Source: Nitrospirota bacterium (GTDB lineage: Bacteria > Nitrospirota > Nitrospiria > Nitrospirales > Nitrospiraceae). From it: 12,314 nucleotides of DNA. The stretch covers positions 1 through 12,314 of the forward strand of contig JAIBHQ010000008.1 of NCBI GenBank assembly GCA_020028595.1, in the 5' to 3' direction. Below are positions 7,106 through 12,314 of the stretch, piece by piece; position 1 is the stretch's first letter; every line of letters begins with the position of its first letter. The notes beneath the pieces were generated by a model. It saw only the letters and a list, made by a program, of their open reading frames with translations, was not told where the DNA came from and searched no databases. The position numbers and the translations under genes are program-made.

Positions 7106-7140
7106 GACTCGCCTGTGTCCTGAAACTCTGCCTCGCCGCG

Positions 7141-7416
7141 CTACTCCGCGCGGCCGCGCTCCACAATTTCCACGACCCGCCAGTGCTTGTCCTTGCTGAT
7201 CGGCCTGGTTTCGATAAGCCGTACGCGGTCACCTACCTTGCATTCGTTCTTCTCGTCATGCGCCTTCAGCTTCGTCACGCGACGCAGGATCTTGCGGTAG
7301 AACGGATGCCGGACCACGCGCGAGACGGCCACCACGACCGTCTTGTTCATTTTGTCGCTCACAACTTGACCGACCCATTCACGCTGCGTTTGGTTTCTGT
7401 CCGCCATATCCCTCAT
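7141..7416 (-). CDS. rpsQ: 30S ribosomal protein S17 (uS17)
   Basis: S17 is an OB-fold primary binder of the 5' domain of 16S rRNA. The core is clear: [21 protein letters not shown] (13-33), [10 protein letters not shown], and the [23 protein letters not shown] segment near the end. Length is 91 aa from the ATG at 7416 or 88 from the ATG at 7407. The first overlaps the rpmC stop as ATGA, with an AGGCGGG stretch just ahead; the second has GAGGG only 2 nt away, too close. I therefore take 7416, but the choice is not decisive, since both leave the core whole. The stop is TAG. Confidence 0.95.
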   Translation of the reverse strand: MRDMADRNQTQREWVGQVVSDKMNKTVVVAVSRVVRHPFYRKILRRVTKLKAHDEKNECKVGDRVRLIETRPISKDKHWRVVEIVERGRAE

Positions 7417-7634
7417 CCCGCCTGTTTCTTGTCCGCCGGCTTCGTGGCCGACACCTGCTGACGTAGAATCGTCTTCACTCTGGCCAGGTCCCTACGAGTC
7501 TTCCGAATCTTCATCGGGTTTTCGACCCGCCCTGCCGCTAGTTGGAATCGCAGGCTGAACAGTTCCTGCGACAATTGCTGCTCTTTTTCCGCCAACTCGG
7601 CGGCGGTCAAATCTCGCAACTCTTTCACTTCCAT
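7413..7634 (-). CDS. rpmC: 50S ribosomal protein L29 (uL29)
   Basis: L29 is a small two-helix protein beside the exit tunnel that, with L23, forms the docking site for signal recognition particle and trigger factor. The protein is 73 aa, about ten longer than E. coli, the excess being a polar C-terminal tail ([12 protein letters not shown]). The signature helix [14 protein letters not shown] and the [31 protein letters not shown] core are typical. The 29-nt gap from rplP holds GAGAGG about 17 nt before the ATG, too far to be a good ribosome site, so the initiation signal looks weak. The TGA overlaps the start of rpsQ. Confidence 0.96.
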   Translation of the reverse strand: MEVKELRDLTAAELAEKEQQLSQELFSLRFQLAAGRVENPMKIRKTRRDLARVKTILRQQVSATKPADKKQAG

Positions 7635-7663
7635 AAATAGACTCGTGCGCCTCTCGCTGCGCG

Positions 7664-8077
7664 TTAGAATTGACCCCGTGCCACAAACTTCGTGGCAATC
7701 GGCAACTTATAGGAGGCCAGCCGAAATGCCTCCTTGGCAATGTCGGGGGTCACGCCGTCCATCTCGTAGAGCACGCGGCCCGGCTTGACGACTGCAACCC
7801 AGTATTCCGGATTGCCCTTGCCCTTTCCCATACGCGTCTCGGCCGGCTTTTTCGTAATGGGCTTGTCGGGGAAAATCCTCGTCCAGACCTGCCCGCCGCG
7901 CTTCACGAACCGCGTGATGGCGATACGTGCGGATTCAATTTGCCGGCTGGTCAACCACCCGGGCTCAAGCGCCTTCAGGCCGAACTCTCCCAACGTGAGG
8001 GACCCTCCGCGATAGGCCTTCCCCCGCATCCGGCCTTTTTGCATCTTCCGAAATTTGACTTTCTTCGGTGCCAGCAT
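7664..8077 (-). CDS. rplP: 50S ribosomal protein L16 (uL16)
   Basis: L16 is a late-binding large-subunit protein near the A-site tRNA and peptidyl transferase centre. The protein is 137 aa. It opens [19 protein letters not shown] and contains the [29 protein letters not shown] stretch, split here across residues 60-88, with Arg82 matching the Arg81 hydroxylated in E. coli. The end is [13 protein letters not shown] ribosome site overlaps the rpsC stop, 10 nt before the ATG. The order rpsC-rplP-rpmC is canonical. The stop is TAA. Confidence 0.98.
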   Translation of the reverse strand: MLAPKKVKFRKMQKGRMRGKAYRGGSLTLGEFGLKALEPGWLTSRQIESARIAITRFVKRGGQVWTRIFPDKPITKKPAETRMGKGKGNPEYWVAVVKPGRVLYEMDGVTPDIAKEAFRLASYKLPIATKFVARGQF

Positions 8078-8087
8078 CGGCTATGCC

Positions 8088-8762
8088 TCATCCACCCTGT
8101 CGACGCTCGAACGTCGAATCGCCCTTCTCTGCAAGCGCCGGTTGAACCTCACCCCGATAGATCCACGTCTTGACGCCGATCTGTCCCATGGTCGTGCGCG
8201 CCTCGGCAAACCCGTAATCGATGTAGGCCCGGAGCGTATGCAGAGGAACGCGTCCCTCCCGGTACCATTCCGTCCGGGCAATTTCATTGCCGCCCAGCCG
8301 GCCGGCCACGCACACGCGAATCCCCTGCGCACCGAGCCGAAGCGCCGCCGCAATGCTGCGCTTCATCGCCCGACGAAACGCGACACGTTTTTCCAATTGT
8401 GCGGCGATATTTTCACTCACCAACTGCGCATCCAACTCAGGCTTCTTGATCTCCTTGACCGTAATGTAGACCTGATTCCCGTATTCCTTTTCGAGCGACG
8501 CTTTCAGCTTATCGACCTCGGCACCCTTCCGCCCGATGATAATGCCGGGACGGGCCGTATGGATGATCACGCGGGTTTGATCACCCGAGCGTTCGATCTC
8601 CACCTTCGCAATGCCGGCATGAAACAGCTTCTCCTTGACCATCTTCCTGATTTTCACATCCTGATGGAGCAGCTTGGCGAAATCCTTCTCCGCATACCAT
8701 CTGGAATTCCATGTGCGGGTGACGCCGAGACGGTACCCAATCGGATGTGTTTTCTGACCCAT
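8088..8762 (-). CDS. rpsC: 30S ribosomal protein S3 (uS3)
   Basis: S3 lines the mRNA entry channel of the 30S subunit and has mRNA helicase activity with S4 and S5 in E. coli. The protein is 224 aa from the ATG at 8762, giving the standard [13 protein letters not shown] start; the frame runs open 68 codons further into rplV, but that part is not S3-like. The KH type-2 domain has its GxxG loop at Gly77-Arg-Lys-Gly80. The RRAMKR patch (130-135) holds the basic residues tied to helicase activity. The C-terminal domain ends with [11 protein letters not shown] plus a short polar tail. An AGGGG site lies 7 nt before the start. The stop is TGA. Confidence 0.98.
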   Translation of the reverse strand: MGQKTHPIGYRLGVTRTWNSRWYAEKDFAKLLHQDVKIRKMVKEKLFHAGIAKVEIERSGDQTRVIIHTARPGIIIGRKGAEVDKLKASLEKEYGNQVYITVKEIKKPELDAQLVSENIAAQLEKRVAFRRAMKRSIAAALRLGAQGIRVCVAGRLGGNEIARTEWYREGRVPLHTLRAYIDYGFAEARTTMGQIGVKTWIYRGEVQPALAEKGDSTFERRQGG

Positions 8763-8781
8763 AAACTCTGCCCCTGCCTCT

Positions 8782-9138
8782 CTATTTTCCCGTTGCGGCC
8801 GCCTCAGGCGCCGCAACGATGACCGTAATGTGGCTGGTCCGCTTATGAATGCTGTTGGCTCGCCCCATGGACCGCGACCGGAACCGCTTGAGTACCGGGC
8901 CGCCGTCGACATAGGCCTTGGAAACCCACATCCCCTCGCTGTCGCCCATTTCCTTTTGCTCGGCATTTGCCACGGCTGATCGCAACACTTTTTCGACCAC
9001 CTTCGCCGCCGCGCGGGGAGTGTACTTGAGCATGGCGAGGGCCTTCGGCACCTGCTGTCCGCGAATCATATCCGCCATCACGCGGGCCTTGCGGGGCGTC
9101 ACGCGGACGTATCGTAAAATCGCTTTTGCTTCAGCCAT
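8782..9138 (-). CDS. rplV: 50S ribosomal protein L22 (uL22)
   Basis: L22 touches all domains of 23S rRNA; its long beta hairpin lines the peptide exit tunnel at the constriction, where macrolide-resistance changes occur in other bacteria. The protein is 118 aa. The start [18 protein letters not shown], the [10 protein letters not shown] stretch (about 73-82) and [21 protein letters not shown] (the hairpin return and last strand) are typical. A short Ala-rich tail (APEAAATGK) follows. No resistance-type insertion or deletion is apparent by eye. The ribosome site is a GGGAGAGAGG tract just before the ATG. The stop is TAG. Confidence 0.97.
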   Translation of the reverse strand: MAEAKAILRYVRVTPRKARVMADMIRGQQVPKALAMLKYTPRAAAKVVEKVLRSAVANAEQKEMGDSEGMWVSKAYVDGGPVLKRFRSRSMGRANSIHKRTSHITVIVAAPEAAATGK

Positions 9139-9152
9139 GCCTCTCTCCCACC

Positions 9153-9440
9153 CTACTTCAGCGCAACCGCTTTCTCTGTCCTGACCACCCCATGGGCCCT
9201 GAAAAACCGCGTCGGCGCAAACTCGCCCAGCTTGTGACCGACCATGTTTTCCGTCACAAAGACCGGAATGAACTTCTTTCCATTATGCACGGCGAACGTA
9301 TGTCCGATCATCTCGGGAATCACCGTCGAGCGGCGCGACCATGTCTTGATGATTTTACGGTCCCGCTCCTGATTCATCTGCTCGACTTTTTTCAGCAGAT
9401 GCCCGTCAACGAATGCGCCCTTGCTCACTGACCTCGGCAT
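9153..9440 (-). CDS. rpsS: 30S ribosomal protein S19 (uS19)
   Basis: S19 sits in the 30S head, pairs with S13 and contacts 5S-side bridges to L5. The protein is 95 aa. It starts [19 protein letters not shown] and carries the family signatures [23 protein letters not shown] (split over residues 32-54) and the [11 protein letters not shown] motif (68-78). A very clear GAGAGGAA ribosome site lies 5 nt before the ATG. It is placed as usual between rplB (21-nt gap) and rplV (14-nt gap). The stop is TAG. Confidence 0.98.
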   Translation of the reverse strand: MPRSVSKGAFVDGHLLKKVEQMNQERDRKIIKTWSRRSTVIPEMIGHTFAVHNGKKFIPVFVTENMVGHKLGEFAPTRFFRAHGVVRTEKAVALK

Positions 9441-9461
9441 TGAATTCCTCTCCGCTTGCGA

Positions 9462-10298
9462 CTAACGAACGCCCTTCTTGCGACGCGCGATAATGAACTT
9501 GCCGGTTGACTTGTTCTTTCGTGTCTTATATCCCTTGGTCGGCTGCCCCCAGGGCGACACCGGATGCGGATTGCCCTGCCCTGATTTGCCTTCGCCGCCT
9601 CCGTGCGGATGGTCGACGGGATTCATCACCACGCCGCGCACATGCGGCATGCGCCCGCGCCAACGCGACCGCCCGGCTTTTCCGACCGTCTCGTTTTCAT
9701 GATCCAGATTCCCGACCTGCCCGACTGTCGCCAGGCACGTGCCTAGAATCCGCCTCATCTCCCCGGATTTCAGCCGAACCTGCACGTACGCCCCCTCACG
9801 GCCCATCACCTGCGCAAATCCGCCCGCGCTTCGGATCAGCTGGCCGCCCTTGCCGGGCTTGAGTTCGATATTGTGGATCGTGGTACCCAGCGGCATATTG
9901 TCGAGCGGCAACGCATTGCCCGGCTTAACCTCCGCCGTCGGCCCCGACTGCACCGTATCCTTCACCGCCAGCCCGACCGGCGCCAGGATGTACCGCTTCT
10001 CGCCATCCGCGTAATGAAGCAGCGCGATCCGAGCCGACCGATTCGGGTCATACTCAATAGCCGCCACGCGCGCCGGCACATTGACCTTGTCGCGCCTGAA
10101 ATCAATGCGCCGATAGAGACGCTTGTGGCCGCCGCCACGAAACCGAACCGTCGTCCGGCCCTCATTATTTCGGCCCCCCGTGCGGAGATGGAATTCCGTC
10201 AGGCTCTTTTCCGGACGCTTCTTCGTGAGATCCTCGGTCGTCACCGCCGTCATGCCGCGCCGGCCCGGTGATGTTGGTCTGTATATCTTCAATCCCAT
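9462..10298 (-). CDS. rplB: 50S ribosomal protein L2 (uL2)
   Basis: L2 is a primary 23S rRNA binder needed for subunit association and peptidyl transferase activity. The protein is 278 aa. The N-terminal part has [14 protein letters not shown], then [17 protein letters not shown] (47-63); the SH3-like middle covers roughly 125-200. The C-terminal signature [14 protein letters not shown] contains His230 and His232; His230 corresponds to the functionally important His229 of E. coli. The basic tail ends [16 protein letters not shown]. An AAGG site lies 6 nt before the ATG. The stop is TAG. Confidence 0.99.
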   Translation of the reverse strand: MGLKIYRPTSPGRRGMTAVTTEDLTKKRPEKSLTEFHLRTGGRNNEGRTTVRFRGGGHKRLYRRIDFRRDKVNVPARVAAIEYDPNRSARIALLHYADGEKRYILAPVGLAVKDTVQSGPTAEVKPGNALPLDNMPLGTTIHNIELKPGKGGQLIRSAGGFAQVMGREGAYVQVRLKSGEMRRILGTCLATVGQVGNLDHENETVGKAGRSRWRGRMPHVRGVVMNPVDHPHGGGEGKSGQGNPHPVSPWGQPTKGYKTRKNKSTGKFIIARRKKGVR

Positions 10299-10315
10299 GG
10301 TTCGCCTTGAATTCC

Positions 10316-10609
10316 TTATGCGCTTTCGTAGAGCTCGAGCTTCTCGCCCTTTTTAAGCGTGACGATCGCCTTTTTCCAGTCCGACCGCTTGCCGGCAAAC
10401 CGGCCCAGCCGCTTGAGCTTTCCCTTGACGGTCATCACGTTGACGCGTTCGACCTTGACTTTCAGCAACGATTCAATCGCCTGCTTGATTTGCACACGAT
10501 TCGCGCCCGCGCGGACGAGAAATCCAACCTGATTCGCGCTTTCGCGCAACGCGGTCATTTTCTCCGTCAACAGCGGACGGACCAGCACGGCATGAAGTCC
10601 CTGCGTCAT
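10316..10609 (-). CDS. rplW: 50S ribosomal protein L23 (uL23)
   Basis: L23 lies at the exit of the peptide tunnel and is the main attachment point for trigger factor and SRP. The protein is 97 aa. Visible family features are [14 protein letters not shown] (8-21), [19 protein letters not shown] (28-46), the VKVERVNVM strand, and an extended basic loop [20 protein letters not shown] (62-81). The ATG overlaps the rplD stop as ATGA, and an AGGAG ribosome site lies inside the end of rplD, so translation is probably coupled to L4. The stop is TAA. Confidence 0.98.
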   Translation of the reverse strand: MTQGLHAVLVRPLLTEKMTALRESANQVGFLVRAGANRVQIKQAIESLLKVKVERVNVMTVKGKLKRLGRFAGKRSDWKKAIVTLKKGEKLELYESA

Positions 10610-11229
10610 GCCCAGATCTCCTGCATGCGCGGCACGTCCCGCTCCAAAATCACCAACTTCTCATAGCGCAGCACGTCATAGACGTTCAGCAATTCCGGCG
10701 AAACTATTTTAACGTCCGACAGATTCGCCGCTGCCCGCTCGAGATCGGCATGGCCGGCCCCGGCCACAATAAGCGTGGTGGATGTCAGCCCCAATTGCAA
10801 CAAGGCCTTGGCCAGCAACCGCGTCTTCGGCGCATCCAGTGTCAGCGCCGACAGAACCATCACGCTTCCGGCCGCCACCTTGGCCGACAGGGCGCTTTGC
10901 AACGCCCTCCGATACTTCTGCTTGGGTATCGCATAGGCATAGCTGCGCGGCTTGGGCCCGAAGACCGACCCGCCATGCCGCCAGATCGGCGACCGGATCG
11001 ACCCGGCGCGCGCGCGCCCCGTATGCTTCTGCTTCCAGGGTTTTTTCCCTGATCCGCTGACTTCGTCGCGCCGGAGCGTAGAGGCAGACCCCTGACGCTC
11101 ACAAGCCCGCTGCATGATCACGGCCTCGTGGACAAGTGACGCCTCGGGTTTTGCGCCGAACACGGCGTCCCGCAGTTCGACCGACCCCACCTTCCGCTTG
11201 TGCACGTCGACGACGTCAATCGTTGCCAT
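10606..11229 (-). CDS. rplD: 50S ribosomal protein L4 (uL4)
   Basis: L4 is an early assembly protein whose long loop reaches the exit-tunnel constriction; in E. coli it also represses the S10 operon through its leader RNA. The protein is 207 aa. The loop, about residues 50-97, reads RRDEVSGSGKKPWKQKHTGRAR and then SIRSPIWRHGGSVFGPKPRSY. His69 takes the place of the Gly64 of E. coli (KHTGRAR instead of KGTGRAR), a variant also known from Thermus, so not a resistance sign by itself. The gene starts just 2 nt after the rplC stop, with AAGG 7 nt before the ATG. The stop TGA overlaps the start of rplW. Confidence 0.98.
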   Translation of the reverse strand: MATIDVVDVHKRKVGSVELRDAVFGAKPEASLVHEAVIMQRACERQGSASTLRRDEVSGSGKKPWKQKHTGRARAGSIRSPIWRHGGSVFGPKPRSYAYAIPKQKYRRALQSALSAKVAAGSVMVLSALTLDAPKTRLLAKALLQLGLTSTTLIVAGAGHADLERAAANLSDVKIVSPELLNVYDVLRYEKLVILERDVPRMQEIWA

Positions 11230-11231
11230 CG

Positions 11232-11855
11232 TTATGCCTTTTTGGATTTCCTGACGACCAGAAACCCACCGCGCGCCCCCGGCACCGCCCCGCTCACAAA
11301 CAGCAGATTCTCGTCCGGACGCGCATCAACCACTTTCAGCCGCTGGACCGTCACCCGCTCACTGCCCATGTGTCCCGGGAGCGCCTTCCCCTTCCACACG
11401 CGGGACGGGTAGGAACTGCTGCCGATCGAACCCGGTGCACGATGGAACATATGTCCATGCGTCTCAGGGCCACCGCTATAATTATGGCGCTTCATGACAC
11501 CCTGAAACCCCTTGCCCTTCGACACGCCTTCGACATCCACCCATTCGCCCTTTTGGAACACATCGGCCTTCACGGTCTGCCCGACTTGCACGTCGCCCAG
11601 CTTCTTAAATTCTTTCAGCCAGCGGCTGGGAGCCAGCTGGGCTTTCTTCAGATGTCCGACCGCCGCTTTCGTCAACTTCCGTTCCTTGGTCTCGCCGAAC
11701 GTCAATTGCACCGCTTCATAGCCGTCACGCTCGCGCGTCTTGACCTGCGCGACACGGCAGGGACCGGCCTCGATCACCGTGACAGGAGTCATCCTGCCCT
11801 GGTCGTCGAAGACCTGGGTCATGCCAAGCTTTTTCCCGAGTAATCCGTTCGTCAT
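11232..11855 (-). CDS. rplC: 50S ribosomal protein L3 (uL3)
   Basis: L3 is one of the first proteins to bind 23S rRNA and its loop reaches toward the peptidyl transferase centre. The protein is 207 aa. It opens with [13 protein letters not shown] and carries the central signature [20 protein letters not shown] (111-130), then [14 protein letters not shown] and [10 protein letters not shown] (155-164). His162 stands where gamma-proteobacterial L3 has the Gln methylated by PrmB, so that modification is not expected. The ribosome site is weak (CGGTCGGTG ahead of the ATG) although the gene follows rpsJ by 15 nt. The stop is TAA. Confidence 0.98.
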   Translation of the reverse strand: MTNGLLGKKLGMTQVFDDQGRMTPVTVIEAGPCRVAQVKTRERDGYEAVQLTFGETKERKLTKAAVGHLKKAQLAPSRWLKEFKKLGDVQVGQTVKADVFQKGEWVDVEGVSKGKGFQGVMKRHNYSGGPETHGHMFHRAPGSIGSSSYPSRVWKGKALPGHMGSERVTVQRLKVVDARPDENLLFVSGAVPGARGGFLVVRKSKKA

Positions 11856-11870
11856 GCGTACACCGACCGA

Positions 11871-12185
11871 CTACAGCTTAATCTCCACATCCACGCCGGC
11901 CGCCAGGCTCAACTTCATCAGCGCATCCATCGTTTCCGGCGTGGGTTCCATAATATCCAGCAGTCGCTTATGCGTTCTGATTTCAAACTGCTCGCGCGAT
12001 TTCTTGTCCACGTGCGTAGACCGCTGGACCGTAAATTTTTCGATCCGCGTCGGCAATGGAATGGGCCCGGCGATCTTGGCGCCGCTCCGCTTGACCGTTT
12101 CGACAATTTCAGCCACCGACTGATCGAGAATCCGGTAATCGAATCCCTTCAGCCTGATCCGAATGCGTTGATCCACTTTCACCAT
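11871..12185 (-). CDS. rpsJ: 30S ribosomal protein S10 (uS10, NusE)
   Basis: S10 belongs to the 30S head and also acts as NusE, the link between RNA polymerase (NusB, NusG) and the ribosome. The protein is 104 aa. Family features are [17 protein letters not shown] (7-23), [17 protein letters not shown], the [17 protein letters not shown] stretch (58-74), and the C-terminal [11 protein letters not shown]. It is normally the first gene of the S10 operon, but here the tuf stop is only 30 nt upstream. That gap holds GGACGG shortly before the ATG and no room for a folded leader. The stop is TAG. Confidence 0.98.
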   Translation of the reverse strand: MVKVDQRIRIRLKGFDYRILDQSVAEIVETVKRSGAKIAGPIPLPTRIEKFTVQRSTHVDKKSREQFEIRTHKRLLDIMEPTPETMDALMKLSLAAGVDVEIKL

Positions 12186-12215
12186 AAAATCCGTCCAGCC
12201 TCTTTCGCTTATCCG

Positions 12216-12314
12216 TTACGCCAGGATCTGGGAGACGACACCGGAGCCGACGGTCTTGCCGCCCTCGCGCACCGCAAAGCGCAGCCCCTGATCCATCGCA
12301 ATGGGGCTGATCAA
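12216..12314 (-). CDS. tuf: Elongation factor Tu, C-terminal 32 residues only
   Basis: Partial gene cut by the right window edge. EF-Tu is the GTPase that carries aminoacyl-tRNA to the ribosome. The visible end reads [19 protein letters not shown], then [13 protein letters not shown] and TAA. This is the highly conserved last part of the C-terminal beta-barrel domain, so the identity is safe even from 32 residues; a selenocysteine-specific SelB or IF-2 does not end this way. The location straight upstream of rpsJ matches the str-S10 junction (rpsL, rpsG, fusA, tuf) found in many bacteria. Whether this is the only tuf copy cannot be seen here. Confidence 0.95.
   Translation of the reverse strand: MISPIAMDQGLRFAVREGGKTVGSGVVSQILA

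Noticed and set aside
7106..7140. Possible spc promoter in the 35-nt gap before rplN
   Set aside because: No recognisable -35/-10 pair could be found, and the space is too short to call; it holds only a purine stretch near the ATG.
8055..8822. Plus-strand open frame of 255 codons opposite rpsC
   Set aside because: In register with rpsC codons on the opposite strand and of shadow composition; no ribosome site or family resemblance.
8763..8966. Longer rpsC reading from 8966
   Set aside because: The added 68 codons overlap rplV out of frame and precede the universal MGQK start of S3.
10606..11229. Macrolide-resistance-like change in L4 (His at the KGTG position)
   Set aside because: The KHTGRAR spelling is a natural variant, for example in Thermus; no evidence of selection.
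11136..11843. Plus-strand open frame of 235 codons opposite rplC and rplD
   Set aside because: In register with rplC codons; explained by avoidance of TTA/CTA/TCA in the sense gene.
1..12314. Search for mobile elements, CRISPR, tRNA or rRNA genes, and inverted-repeat terminators
   Set aside because: Coding sequence fills nearly the whole window, gaps are at most 35 nt, and no repeats or terminator-like hairpins with T-runs appear between genes.

Overview
The window is a bacterial ribosomal-protein supercluster: the end of the str cluster (tuf), the whole S10 cluster and the whole spc cluster, running into infA and rpmJ. Every gene lies on the minus strand, so transcription runs from high to low coordinates: 'tuf, rpsJ, rplC, rplD, rplW, rplB, rpsS, rplV, rpsC, rplP, rpmC, rpsQ, rplN, rplX, rplE, rpsN, rpsH, rplF, rplR, rpsE, rpmD, rplO, secY, adk, map, infA, rpmJ'. 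There are 25 complete genes and two cut by the window edges. No gap exceeds 35 nt and several genes overlap, so the layout looks like one long polycistronic unit. I see no promoter, terminator, RNA gene, mobile element, CRISPR array or long repeat.

Organism: DNA that is GC-rich by eye (high fifties percent), a zinc-type short S14 (type Z), a zinc-binding long-LID adenylate kinase, a cysteine-containing L36, and tuf directly in front of rpsJ. Protein wording in S5, L36, EF-Tu and others reads to me like Nitrospira/Nitrospirota. That assignment is from memory of the families and is only moderately secure; deltaproteobacterial lineages are the main alternative.

Layout: 12314-12216 is the C-terminus of EF-Tu. 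12185-7141 holds the S10 block (S10, L3, L4, L23, L2, S19, L22, S3, L16, L29, S17). 7105-3006 holds the spc block (L14, L24, L5, S14, S8, L6, L18, S5, L30, L15). 3013-1 holds secY, adk, map, infA and the first codons of rpmJ. Together they supply much of both ribosomal subunits, the translocon pore, nucleotide balance (Adk), N-terminal Met removal (MetAP) and initiation (IF1).

No undescribed system is visible; this is a conserved housekeeping region. The points worth a second look are small: a charged extension of about 41 residues on L5, an unusually high share of TAG stops for ribosomal genes (10 of 26), the absence of any leader space between tuf and rpsJ, a cluster of GTG starts in the spc block, and two 8-A runs inside rpsE and rplO. 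Many long plus-strand open frames exist, but they are reverse-complement shadows of the real genes.
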